Source: Larix kaempferi (Eukaryota; Streptophyta; Pinopsida; Pinales; Pinaceae). Taken from it: a stretch of DNA of 64,000 nucleotides. This document shows, in pieces, positions 1 to 9,289 of this stretch. The notes under the pieces were generated by a model, which saw only the letters and a list, made by a program, of their open reading frames with translations, was not told where the DNA came from and ran no database searches. The stretch covers positions 5,146,001 to 5,210,000 of the forward strand of contig BSBM01000442.1 in NCBI GenBank assembly GCA_027924585.1. The letters run 5' to 3'. Made by a program: the position numbers and the translations under genes. Each line of letters starts with the position of its first letter. Within the stretch, counting starts at the first letter, position 1.

Positions 1-786
1 AAGACTTCCACCAATCCTTTCCTTGTAGGCATCTTCATTTACATCTACAATTTTAAAAGTTGATGTGTTGGTAAGTAATTTAGTTAATAGTTGTGAACGA
101 TTTTCAAAGATTTGTGTGCATTAAAACTCCTTGTGCTTCTTTTGAGGAGAGGTAATCATATATGCAACTCAATAAAATCCCTTTATGATTTTTTTGTAAT
201 TAGGCCATCCCATTATAGATTCAATTTTATCTCGGTCCACTTATATCCATTTCTCAGAGATAGCAAGTCCTAAATCTTGGATCTCCTCTTATTAAAAAAT
301 ACTTAATTTGGTATAAGTCTTAAATTTGGGATCTCCTCTTACTAAAAAATACTTAATTTTGGTATATAGTTGGTGTTCTCTTTACACTTTCAAAACTAAC
401 TAAAAGGGATATCCTCTTATTAAAAAATACTTAATTTTGGTATATAGTTGGTGGTCTCTTCACACTTTCAAAACTAACTAAAAAGTGCCATTCATGCCCT
501 TCCTGGCTAAATCAAAATGTCACTAATCAAGACAATTACAAACTTATGTAACCAATGGAAACAAATACCAATGATAAGACACATACAATCATTAGTGCAT
601 TTTCAATCCAAATGGAACTAATAGTAACTTAGTGTTCATATTTCATCCTCACTTGTTGGAAGCATGACTTGAATATTTGAAAATATATTTTCTTCCTCAA
701 AATACTAATCAAATAAATAATCTTTTTTTTAAAGGGGATATTTATTTTTGATAGCGACTTTATTTAATTGGGAATAGTTACCAGCT
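1..786. other. AT-rich gene-free DNA
   Basis: No open frame with family resemblance is visible on either strand. The only structure is the short tandem repeat at 268-482, listed separately. The rest looks like decayed intergenic sequence. Confidence 0.6.
268..482. repeat. Diverged tandem repeat, three copies
   Basis: A block reading roughly TCTCCTCTTATTAAAAAATA followed by CTTAATTTTGGTAT occurs three times (about 281, 331 and 411). The last two copies also share a downstream piece containing TATAGTTGGTG and CTTTCAAAACTAACTAAAA. The unit length alternates between about 50 and 80 bp, so this is an irregular local duplication and not a satellite. No coding content. Confidence 0.7.
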
Positions 787-949
787 TAGATCCAAATCCT
801 AGGCTCTATCAAGCGCCGACAGGGATCAAATATCCCAAGGTTTAAACCTCTCCTCGAAAAGCTCCTTGAGTGCAATACTTGAGAAGAGGTTTGCACCTCG
901 GGATATTTGATCCCTCTCGGTGCTTGATAGAGCCTAGGATTTGGATCTA
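787..949. repeat. Foldback (inverted repeat), about 163 bp
   Basis: The left arm 787-836 and right arm 900-949 are reverse complements over 50 bases with only a few mismatches. The pairing continues inward through AAACCTCT / AGAGGTTT, leaving a loop of roughly 25 bases. A degraded relative of the right arm lies at about 1094-1155 (AAAGGTTTGCACCT, then GGGATTTGATCA). It could be a small foldback transposon, a MITE or a hairpin-RNA locus. The short minus-strand ORF across it is a by-product. Confidence 0.75.
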
Positions 950-1244
950 GGTTGGTTCCAATCGTGGGTGGTGACATAAAATTGGAGTTTGATTAGTACT
1001 ATAAGGAACATGTTAAGTTGAAAACACAGATAGAATTATGAGTATTATCATAATGTAAGTAATAAGTATTAAGGATTGAGTAAATTGTTAACGCAAAGGT
1101 TTGCACCTTTTTTTAGTGAAGGAAAGCAAAGGTTTGCACCTCAAGGGATTTGATCAAATATATTACAATGTGATCAATTTTGATATTTCTTCTTCCTTTT
1201 TTCTTGATTCCACTCCTGCTCCCTTTGGCATCTTCTCGTATCGA

Positions 1245-1850
1245 TCATATGTGAAAGGAGGAAGACCATCCAGACCTTTTACTCATGATATTGTTGTAAA
1301 TGGGGGTCCTCGTCGTTCTTTGTTTCCAATATTTATAGTTTCCTTCTCCAATGTTAATCCCCATTTTTTTTGTCACTGTTGATGTAGATATATTAAACGT
1401 TGCAACATTGGTTGGGGCCAAAAGAAGTAATGGTGACTTATCTGGAAAATAATCAATTTCTAGTGTTTGTCTAATAGCTCCAATCAAGTAAGATATTCTC
1501 GTACCTGCAGTTCCTTGGATAATCATTCACAATGATTCATTGTTCCCACCTTTGTAATGCTCAAGAATAATCGCAAATGATTTTCTTTGCTTCTCCGCTA
1601 AGATTTCAATTGAATAATTTTGAGTACGATTATTATGAACAATGACATTTAATTGTCGCTTTTCATATATGAACTGTAGTGCACAATTGGAAGTTTCCAT
1701 ATCAACAAAATTGTAGTTCCAATTTTCCTTGTTATCACATTCCATGTATCCAAGTATGTCATATTCATTGGTAGTTATATATTGATTCCTATATAACCCT
1801 GAAATTATCTCCCATTCATGCTTTTGAGAATCCCTTTGCACAAATAACAC
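1245..1850 (-). pseudogene. Helitron Pif1-like helicase fragment
   Basis: One reading frame of about 202 codons, interrupted once by TGA near 1527, resembles the start of the helicase domain of plant Helitron Rep/helicase proteins. Known family members unwind DNA during rolling-circle transposition. Visible landmarks in order: AEKQRKSFAIILEHYKGGNN, then IIQGTAGT with the Walker A site, then LLLLAPTNVATFNI (motif Ia). Walker A reads GTAGTRIS where the family has GTAGTGKS, so the phosphate-binding lysine is gone. Homology stops before the Walker B region, and the Rep domain is absent. Some weaker charged coding-like sequence continues to about 1990. No Helitron ends (5'-TC, 3'-CTRR with hairpin) were identified nearby. 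I am fairly sure of the family and sure that it is non-functional. Confidence 0.72.
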
Positions 1851-2261
1851 TTCTTCATGATCTCTTTAGTTCACGGTCGTGTTTTCTAGGTTCTTCTATA
1901 TGTTCAGATGATTCTTTTTCTCTTTCTCTTCTATACATTTGTCGTACTTTTCTTTTTGATCATCAATATCTTCGTTATTTGCAATATTATCATGGGTATC
2001 CACAATATACGCTAAGATAGAGAAAAAAAACTTTAGTATGTTCAAATAATTGCAAATAGTTTTTCTATTAAATAGATAAATTCAATGTATAAATGTAAAT
2101 AACAAAAAACAATGCATTGTTGAAATAAATGCAAATATTTTACTTTTTATTAAACTGATAAATTGAATACATACATGTAAAAACAAAACAGAATATGCAT
2201 TGCTAAAACCAATGCAACGAATCAAATAAATATGCATCTTGTGTTCTTTAACAACATTTGT
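1851..2261. other. AT-rich spacer upstream of the Helitron relic
   Basis: Lys/Glu-rich codons continue the minus-strand Helitron frame to about 1990 with stops, which may be degraded Rep-helicase linker. The remainder is AT-rich with no recognisable feature. Confidence 0.4.
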
Positions 2262-2340
2262 GTGTGGTCTATTGGTAAGCAGTAAGGTTATTGGGCTTGT
2301 GTTAACCTAGAGACCAAGGTTCGAAACCCTTTTTGCTTGG
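2262..2340 (+). mobile_element. Possible tRNA-derived SINE head (A and B boxes)
   Basis: TGGTCTATTGGTAAGCAG at about 2265 resembles an RNA polymerase III A box. GGTTCGAAACC at 2319-2329 matches the B-box consensus, about 40 bases downstream. A second, shorter copy lies at about 2547-2592 with GGTTCAAATC as the B box. No cloverleaf can be drawn, so this is not a tRNA gene. A tRNA-derived SINE or solitary pol III promoter is the best guess; chance is possible in this low-complexity region. Confidence 0.3.
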
Positions 2341-3330
2341 AGTTATAGATGTAAATAACAAAAAAAATGCGTTGTTGAAATCAATGCAGCAATGTTTTTT
2401 TGGACTTAAGGTTCAAATCCCCTATTTCTACTTTTACTTCTTTATTTTATTTCTTATATTTCTACTTTTTATGTCATTTATAATATTTGTTACTTCTTTA
2501 TCAAATCAATATGCATCTTGTGTGTTTTTTGAGACTATTTGTTTGTTGTCTATTGGTAAGTAGTGAGATGATTGAGCTTAAGGTTCAAATCTCTTCTATT
2601 TTTTCTATTTCTTATGTCGGCTATAATATTTATTTTACTTCTTTTGTTTCTACTTCTTATGGCTACTATAATATATTTTTTACTTCTTTCTTTTATTTCT
2701 TATGTTTTTACTTTTTTATGCCAGCTATTATTTATCTTTTTTACTTCTTATATTACTAATATTTGTTTTACTCATTGTTGAAATCAATGCAACCATATTT
2801 TTTTATTAAGGTTCAAAGCCCTTCTATTTTTTATATTTCTTATGTCGTCTATAGTAATTTTTTTTTAAATCAATGCAACCATGTTTCTACTTCTTATATT
2901 TCTAATATTTATTTTACGCATTCTTGAAATCAACGCAACCATGTTTCTACTTCTTATATTTCTAATATTTGTTTTACGACATTGTTGAAATCAATGCAAC
3001 CGTGTTTCTATTTTTTATGTCAGCTATTCTTTATCATTTTTACTTCTTATATTTCTAATATTTGTTTTAAGCATTGTTGAAATCAATGCAACCATGTTTT
3101 TTTATCAAGATTCAAATACCTTCTATTTTTTCTATTTCTTATGTCGGCTATAGTATTTATTTTACTTATTTTGTTTCTACTTCTTATCAATGGCTGACAA
3201 AATATTTATTATACAAGATCTCCCTCATATTATTACTTTTTACTTTTTATTATTACATTTTATTAATGATTGACAATAATATGAAAAACACGCGACATTC
3301 AAGATCTCCCTCATATTATTACTTTTTACT
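2341..3330 (+). repeat. T-rich interspersed/tandem repeat field
   Basis: The phrase TTGAAATCAATGCAACCATG recurs at about 2375, 2777, 2866, 2925, 2982 and 3077. It alternates with TTCTACTTCTTATATTTCTAAT and TTTCTATTTCTTATGTCGGC blocks. A 60-bp piece (AAGATCTCCCTCATATTATT onward) is duplicated at 3220-3290 and 3300-3355. The hydrophobic ORFs on this strand are a product of T-richness and are not genes. Confidence 0.65.
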
Positions 3331-3348
3331 TTTTATTATTACATTTTA

Positions 3349-4080
3349 TTAATGGCTGACAATAATATCTCGACATACAAGCTCTCCCTCATATTGGGTT
3401 GTAGAGCGCCTCTCGACGCAAATATATAAACTCAAAGTTCCATCTTTATTGTTTGCAAATAGTACCAACACTCCCAAAAGAAAGACACTTGGGCATATAT
3501 AACCCTTCTTTTGTACTTCTTCCAACTCCATTTGTAAATCTGTCAAGTATAGAGATCCCATTATGTATGAAGTCTGGGATAATACAGAAACATGAGGAAC
3601 AAGATAAAGAGAGAAATCATAGTCTATTTTTGGAGTCAATCTAGGAACATTCTATGGAAAAACGTTTTTAATTGTTGTAATATTGAAAATAAATAATTCT
3701 TGGCCTTTGTCTTTTATTAGTTCGATTAGATAATAGGTTTTTAATATAACTCACACTCTTGCCTCAAAATATTATATAATTGCAATGTCGAAATTTGTCT
3801 TATAGATATTGACCTTGGAATACTTTTCCATGTTTCCTTCCTCATTGTTACAATTAAATTTATTATTGTAGAAATTAAGAATGGCATGATATGCCTCCCA
3901 CTAATCCATTCCAATAATAACATTGTATGATGAAAGTGGTAATAGATTCATATTTGTACGAGTATGGAATTTATTAATCTCTAATGGGAAATTCTTCACC
4001 ATCTCACTAGTTTTTCTCTTAGTTCTAATGATTTTTTTTGCATGTAGATGTCGGTGTCTAGTAATGCAACATACTTTTTT
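3349..4080 (-). pseudogene. Ty3/gypsy pol relic: protease to RT N-terminus
   Basis: Read from 4080 downward, the strand carries LLDTDIYMQKKS (protease active-site region, DTG changed to DTD). Next is a protease-tail stretch with EINKFHTRTNMNLLPLSSYNVIIGMEWI and RSISIRQISTLQL. Then comes the RT entry block, with DLQMELEEVQKKGYICPSVF and VLFANNKDGTLSLYI (family: [21 protein letters not shown]). The order is that of a gypsy polyprotein, which copies element RNA into DNA in cytoplasmic particles. Several stops and frame changes occur, homology ends abruptly near 3349, and no LTRs are recognisable. Certainly dead; exact gypsy lineage not determined. Confidence 0.7.
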
Positions 4081-4492
4081 TTAAATGCTTAAGAAATGAA
4101 AAAGTTATGGAAGAAACACTAACAGTGTGTTTTTTGAGTTAAGAAGTAATGACACAAGAAAAAAAGAAAAAATATATATTTTTTTAAATTACATATTTCA
4201 AATCTGCAGAAAATGCTATCTAGGTCTAAAAGTTCATAAAAAATGATTGTGTGTAGCATACTGTAATGAGTGGTTAAACACATACATATTGAAAAAAAGG
4301 ATGAAATTCTCGATTAGCTATGGTTTACAATATTCCATAGCATAAGTTTGGTTAACCCAAAGCTAACTCTAAAGCAGACACATAGGAAGAGGGATGATAC
4401 CCGAACATGTGATGAGGCTTAGTTTAGGTGGTAAGGAATGCGAGTTTGTTTCATTTAAATTCAAATTTCTTTTTCCTACTTAAAATATTTAG
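4081..4492. other. Gene-free spacer
   Basis: AT-rich sequence with no coding signal. GGCTTAGTTTAGGTGGTAAGG near 4417 is weakly A-box-like, but I place no weight on it. Confidence 0.5.
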
Positions 4493-4870
4493 TGTTATCA
4501 AAAGCATGTGCATGATTTTGTTATACAAAACAAGTGCATGTTTTATGGTTACAAAATGTGCACGCGATATTTAGAGTTAAAACAATAGTGTGATATTAAT
4601 AATATTGAATTTTCCTTAGGAAAAAGATTTAGAGGGGGGTGGGAGGATTAGGGGTTTGGGTAGAGAGAGAGGGGTGGGGCTTAGGGGTAGGTGGAGGAGT
4701 AGAGTGGTGAGAGAGATAGAGAGAGAGTTGGGGGGAGGGGGGGTTGTGGGTGATTACAGGTAGGGGGAGGAAGTGGGTTGGGGGAGAGAAAGCAATGAAA
4801 ATTGGGGTGTAAGGGATGGGGTTTTAGGGAGGATTAGGGTAGTTAGAGAGAAGGGGGGTATAGGGTGAGG

Positions 4871-4906
<36 letters not shown>

Positions 4907-5399
4907 TAGTGATAAGTGGTATGGGGAGTAGGTTTAGGAGAAACAGAGAGAGTGAGGTCAAGGGTAGGGGGAGTCGTAGAGAGTGATGGGAGGAGGGTTT
5001 TGTTATGGGTAGGGAGAGTAGGAGGGGGTTTAGGGAGAGAGAGGGGGGTTAGGGGTAGTGAGAGAGTGACAAGAGAAGGGGGTGTTAGGGGGTTGGTGGA
5101 GAGAGATATGGGTGGGGATTATGTGTAGGTGGAGGAGTAGGGGAGAGAGAGTGAGAGAGTGAGATAGTGGGTTAGAAAGGGTTAGAGGGGAGGGAGAGAG
5201 GGAGAGGGAGAGAGAGAGAGAGAGAGAGAGAGGAGGGGGGGGTTAGAGGTAGGGGAGTTGTAGGGGGTGAGAGAGAGAAAGCATCATGGAGGGGGAGTGT
5301 TAGGGTTTTGGGGGAAAAAGAGAGGGGTAGGTGGAGGAGTACGGGAGAGAGAAATTATGAGAGGGGGTTAGGAAGGGTTAGGGGGAGGAGGAGAGAGGG
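4493..5399 (+). repeat. G/A-rich minisatellite array 1 with duplicated left flank
   Basis: A left flank (4493-4620, with AAATGTGCACGCGATA and TTAGAGTTAAAA) leads into about 780 bases that are almost pure purine plus T on the + strand. The array is built from variants of GGTTAGGGGTAGGTGGAGGAG, GGGAGAGAGAGAG and GGGTTAGGG, with pure (GA)n runs near 4868-4902 and 5202-5234. The same flank and array start recur at 6144. The reading frames here (Gly/Arg/Val/Glu only) are artefacts. Extreme strand asymmetry and many GGG runs imply potential for G-quadruplex or triplex structure (inference). Confidence 0.85.
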
Positions 5400-5879
5400 A
5401 GACACTCGTATTTTATACCCTTTTCTCCAATATAGCCACTTTCCATGCTATTATTTTTGGTGGATTGTCCCACACTGAATTTAGAATTAGTATTATGTTT
5501 TTGAAATCACTTCACATTGTTAATAACTTGCAAGGTCTCAAGAGTGCCTATGCCAGCGATATCTTCAATTGTAATGGTGAAAACCAACAAAGGTTCCAAA
5601 TATGGCACATTGTTATTGTCCTTTGCATTCTGCACCCAAAACAAAACACTAATCTTACCATCAAAACAGAGAAAAAATATAAAATTAATAATGACTAAAA
5701 AATTGTAACTCATTAATAACTTGGATCATCTCCATGAGAAAATGCACGTCCTTGGAGTATAATTTAGCAGATAATTGTTTTACTACTTGATGTAAAACTT
5801 CTATAAGTGGATTTTTGTTTTCCCCAACAAAGAACTTGCCTTTCCTAATCTTTTCAATGTCTTCCTTGGGGGTTTCCAT
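5400..5879 (-). pseudogene. NO VEIN-like / At3g48770-like GHKL-ATPase gene, N-terminal exons
   Basis: Exon 1 (5721-5879) starts at ATG with METPKED and gives a 53-residue N-terminus containing LSAKLYSKDVHFLMEMIQ. Exon 2 (down to 5400) continues with NAKDNN, ITIEDIAGIGTLETL and GYIGEKGIKYE. These match the N-box (family ELIQNAEDN) and G2 box (GYIGEKGIGFKS) of large plant nuclear proteins with a sacsin/Hsp90-type ATP fold. A 91-nt intron (5630-5720) with GT and AG ends interrupts the N-box in phase 0. A TGA follows VINNVK, the G2 glycines are partly lost, and homology stops exactly at the edge of G/A array 1. The family protein is normally well over 1,000 residues, so this is a small stub. Family call is confident from motifs. 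Confidence 0.8.
5630..5720 (-). other. Intron of the NO VEIN-like pseudogene
   Basis: On the minus strand the donor reads ATCCAA|GTTATTAATG and the acceptor TTTGGGTGCAG|AATGCA. Removing 91 nt joins MEMIQ to NAKDNN, restoring the family N-box in frame. Splice borders are intact although the coding exons are decayed, so this copy came from genomic DNA and not from an mRNA. Confidence 0.75.
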
Positions 5880-6143
5880 AATTCTACCCAAACACAATCA
5901 ACTTTAATTCTAGCATGGTAAAATCCCCCAAACGCAATCAAATTTAATTCCATAATGAACTTCTATTCTAACACAATAAAAATATCCAAAGACATTGGAC
6001 TTTAATTCTAGCATAGTAAATCCCAACCCCCACAGTGAAAAAAACCAAGCTAACCCTAGAAGCAAATCAGAAGAAAGAATTTCACTTGAAAGTATATAAG
6101 ATTGGTAGAATTATGGAAGAAACTTGAGCTGAATGAGAATTTG
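5880..6143. other. Region upstream of the NO VEIN-like start
   Basis: On the minus strand this would be the leader or first intron of the pseudogene. The run TTGTGTTTGGGTAG just before the ATG looks like a splice acceptor. A unit of about 55 bp (AACACAATCAACTTTAATTC and relatives) is repeated three times at 5889-6022. Nothing else is visible. Confidence 0.4.
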
Positions 6144-6900
6144 GTGTCATTAAAAATGTGTGTGATTTTACTATACAAAATATGTGCACGATTTGTGTTT
6201 ATAAAGTGTGCACACGATAGTTAGAGTTAAAATGCTAGTGTGATTTTATTAACATTGAATTTAACTTAGGGAAAATAGTTGAGAGGGGGTTGGAAATGGT
6301 CAAAGGATTTAGGGGTTGCGGGAGAGAGAGGGGTGGGATTTAGGGGTAGGTGGAAGAGTATAGGGGTGAGATGGAGAGATAGAGAGAGAGACATGGAGCA
6401 AGGGGGGGGGGGAGGGGAGGGTGTGGTTGATTAGGGGTGTGGGGGAGGAGGGGGGTTGGAGGAGAGAAGGACATAGAGATTAGGGTGGGGGGGAGGGGGG
6501 AGGGGTTTAGAGAGGATTAAGTTAGCTAGAGAGAAGGGGGGGTATAGGGTGGGGGAAGAGAGAGAGAGAGAGACCATGGAGGGGTGGTAAGTGGTAGGGG
6601 GGGGATTAGGAGAGACACAAATAGAGGGGATTTAGGGGTAGGGGAATTAGTAGAGAGAGAGGGGATGAAGGGGTGGTTAATACTAGGGAAAGTAGGATGG
6701 GGGTTAGGGAGAGATAAGGGGTTAGGGGTAGTGAGAGTGTGATAGAGAAAGAGAGGGGTGTTAAGGGGTTGGGGTAGAGAGAGAGAGGGGTGGGGGTTAG
6801 GTGCACGTGAGGAGTAGGGGAGAGAGAGAGTGAGAGGGGGGGTTAGTAAGGGTTAGGGGAGATAAAGAGGGGGGAGGAGTAAGGGTGTGTGTGTGCATGT

Positions 6901-6956
<56 letters not shown>

Positions 6957-7134
6957 ATGGGGAGGAGGGTGTTAGGGGTTTGTGGGAGAGAGAGGGGGGT
7001 TTGAGTTAGGTGTGGTTGGAGGAGTAGGGGAGAGAGAGAGTGAGAGAGGGGTTTAGTATGGTTTATGGGGAATAACGGAGAGAGAGAGGGAGAGAAAGGC
7101 AGAAGGGCGTTAAAGTAGGGGGACGAGTAGGGGA

Positions 7135-7207
<73 letters not shown>

Positions 7208-7601
7208 GGGGGTGTTAGGGGGTTGTGGGAGAGAGATATGGGTGGGGGTTAGGTGTAGGTGGAGGAGTAGGGGAGAGAGAGAGTGAGAGAGGGGGTTAGT
7301 ATGGGTTAGGGGGGAGAGGGGGGCGAGAGAGAGAGAGAGGGAGAGAGAGAGGAGGGGGTTAGAGGGATGAGTAGGGGGTGAGAGAGAGAAAGAGGAGGAG
7401 GAGGGTTAGAGATAGGGGGGGATTACGAGGTGATAGAGAGAGAGAATGGGGGGGTGTTAGGGGGTTGTGCGAGAGAGAGGGGTGGGGGTTAGGTGTAGGT
7501 GGATGAGTAGGGGAGAGAGAAATTGAGAGAGGGGTTTAGTATGGGTTAGGGGGAAGAGGGGAGAGAGAGGAGAAAGGGGGTTAGAGGTAGGGGGAGGATT
7601 A

Positions 7602-7670
<69 letters not shown>

Positions 7671-7930
7671 GGGAGTGGTAAGTGGTAGGGGGAGGGGTAT
7701 TTGGAGAGTTAGAAAGAGAGAGGGTTTTATTGGTAGGGGGAGTAGGAAAGAGAGAGAGAGTAGGAGGGGGGTTAGAGAGAGAGACGGGGTTATGTGTGGT
7801 GATAGTGTGGAAGAGAGAGTGAGAGAGGGGGTTAATAAGGGTTAGGTGAAAGAATGGAGAAAGAGATATATAGGAAGTGGAGGGTGGGTTATAGGTAGGG
7901 GGAGGAATAGGGGAGTGAGAGGTAGGGGGA
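6144..7930 (+). repeat. G/A-rich minisatellite array 2
   Basis: The flank at 6144-6280 (AAAGTGTGCACACGATA, TTAGAGTTAAAATG) repeats the left flank of array 1, and the G/A-rich array then runs for about 1.65 kb. Compound (GT)n(GA)n microsatellites occur at 6885-6956, 7137-7205 and 7601-7668. Their GT-to-GA switch points are 245 and 454 bases apart, suggesting a higher-order unit of about 230-245 bp. Each is followed by a GGTTAGGTGTAGGTGGAGGA phrase. TTTAGGG-like words are frequent, but perfect telomere tandem runs are absent. Confidence 0.85.
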
Positions 7931-9189
7931 GGAATATGTTAAATTTTTTATCTTTAATGTGGAATTATAGTAGTATTTGAAATCAATGAATAATCAAAAG
8001 CATAAGAATTTACATGAGACACCGTATTTACCTTGGGGAAACATTGTAGTGATTGAGGGACAAAAACCGAGCAAAATTTTCCATAGAATATTGATAGATA
8101 ACAGAGAATGTATTTACAATGATCAGATTTACATCAAGCACCCTTGGTGCATAAATCAAAGAAAGAGAGAAGATGGAAGAATGGAACTTGGAATAATATC
8201 CTTCACAGAGAAAAGTGCATTTCCTTCAAGAGAGAAGATAATTCGCTTCACATTGAATCACATCAATCCTATATATATATATATATATTATTCTTATGCT
8301 TTGGATTTTGTTTTTATCTTTCAAATTTAGGATGAACTCGACCTTCATCTGGATGCTAGGTCACTTAGTTAGGTGGCTAAATCAAGTGTCGTAACTCAAG
8401 TGATGTCTTTTAGTTCAACTTAAGTGTTGTCTTTTAGTTTAACTCAAGTGTTGACATGAAAAACACTTAGTTAACTAAATATTCTTTGTTATCTCTTAGT
8501 TAATTCTTTTAACTAAAAGTCTTTCTTATTAACATCATTGATGTGGTCAATTCAAATTCTCCTTTAATTAACTGAATTCTTTCTTGTTAACATCATTGAA
8601 GTTTAACAATTCGAGTTCTCTCATATTTAACTGAAGTATTTATTATTATTGAAGTGAGAAAATCAAGTTCTCTCTTATCTTATCACATCTTATTATTATC
8701 TCTTGTCTTATCTGCATGGTCCACATATGCCAACTTAATTAATTATCATACCAAATATATTAAGGATATTTTCCCAATGATGTGATCATCTTGTTCTACT
8801 ATTGTTCCAAGTGGTTATATGCTAAAGTAATTCACTCTAGAGGTGGCAAGCCTTTAGAGGAGACTTAATAGCTCAAACATGGTTAGTAGTACTTCACACA
8901 CCATTCATGCTTTGACATGCAAAGCTTCACCTCAACACATGAGGATCTGTCTTGACACACAAGACCTTAGCCTTGACTAGAAATCCTGTAAAACATCATC
9001 ACTTTGACATACAAAGCACTTCCCTCAACACATGAGGCTTATCCTTTCTTGATTCCAACTCAAGATTCTTCTCCAAGTTTCCTTATTCCAACTCAAGCTC
9101 CTATAAGGCAATACCTCGACACATGAGGCTCAATATTGACACAGAAGATTGACTTGTAGAATGACTCATGATGATGTAAATTTAACATA
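7931..9189. other. AT-rich gene-free region with small repeats
   Basis: A (TA)n run lies at about 8269-8289. Between 8385 and 8650 short phrases (TTAACTCAAGTGTTG, TCTTATTAACATCATTGA) repeat irregularly. Between 8930 and 9150 a CAACACATGAGG / GACACACAAGA motif recurs four times. The 117-codon frame at 7977-8330 has no family resemblance and I do not call it. Possibly the remains of an LTR. Confidence 0.45.
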
Positions 9190-9289
9190 ATAAGGTGGGT
9201 GTGGGGTATGGGGAGGAGTAGGGAGGGTGAGAGAGAGTGTGTGTGTGTGGGGAGGGAGTTAGGGGTTTGGGGGGAGAGAGGGAGGAGAA
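9190..9289 (+). repeat. Small outlier of the G/A-rich array
   Basis: About 100 bases with GGGGAGGAGTAGGGAGGGTGAGAGAG and GTGTGTGTGGGG match the phrases of the arrays at 4.6-7.9 kb. They are separated from those arrays by 1.26 kb of unrelated AT-rich DNA. Confidence 0.6.

Noticed and set aside
2265-2330. A tRNA gene at the A/B-box sequence
   Set aside because: No acceptor or anticodon stem can be formed; only the promoter boxes fit.
2333-3352. Hydrophobic Phe/Tyr/Leu-rich frames resembling membrane proteins
   Set aside because: Produced by T-rich repeats; peptides repeat with the DNA unit and have no independent support.
4916-5128. 70-codon + frame of Gly/Arg/Val/Glu in the G/A array, and similar frames at 6,606-6,806 (minus) and 7,606-7,845
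   Set aside because: Composition follows directly from the purine-rich repeats; no domain and no conservation beyond the repeat.
7977-8330. 117-codon open frame, Lys/Ile-rich
   Set aside because: No recognisable family, ends in a TA microsatellite and lies in AT-rich DNA where such frames are expected by chance.
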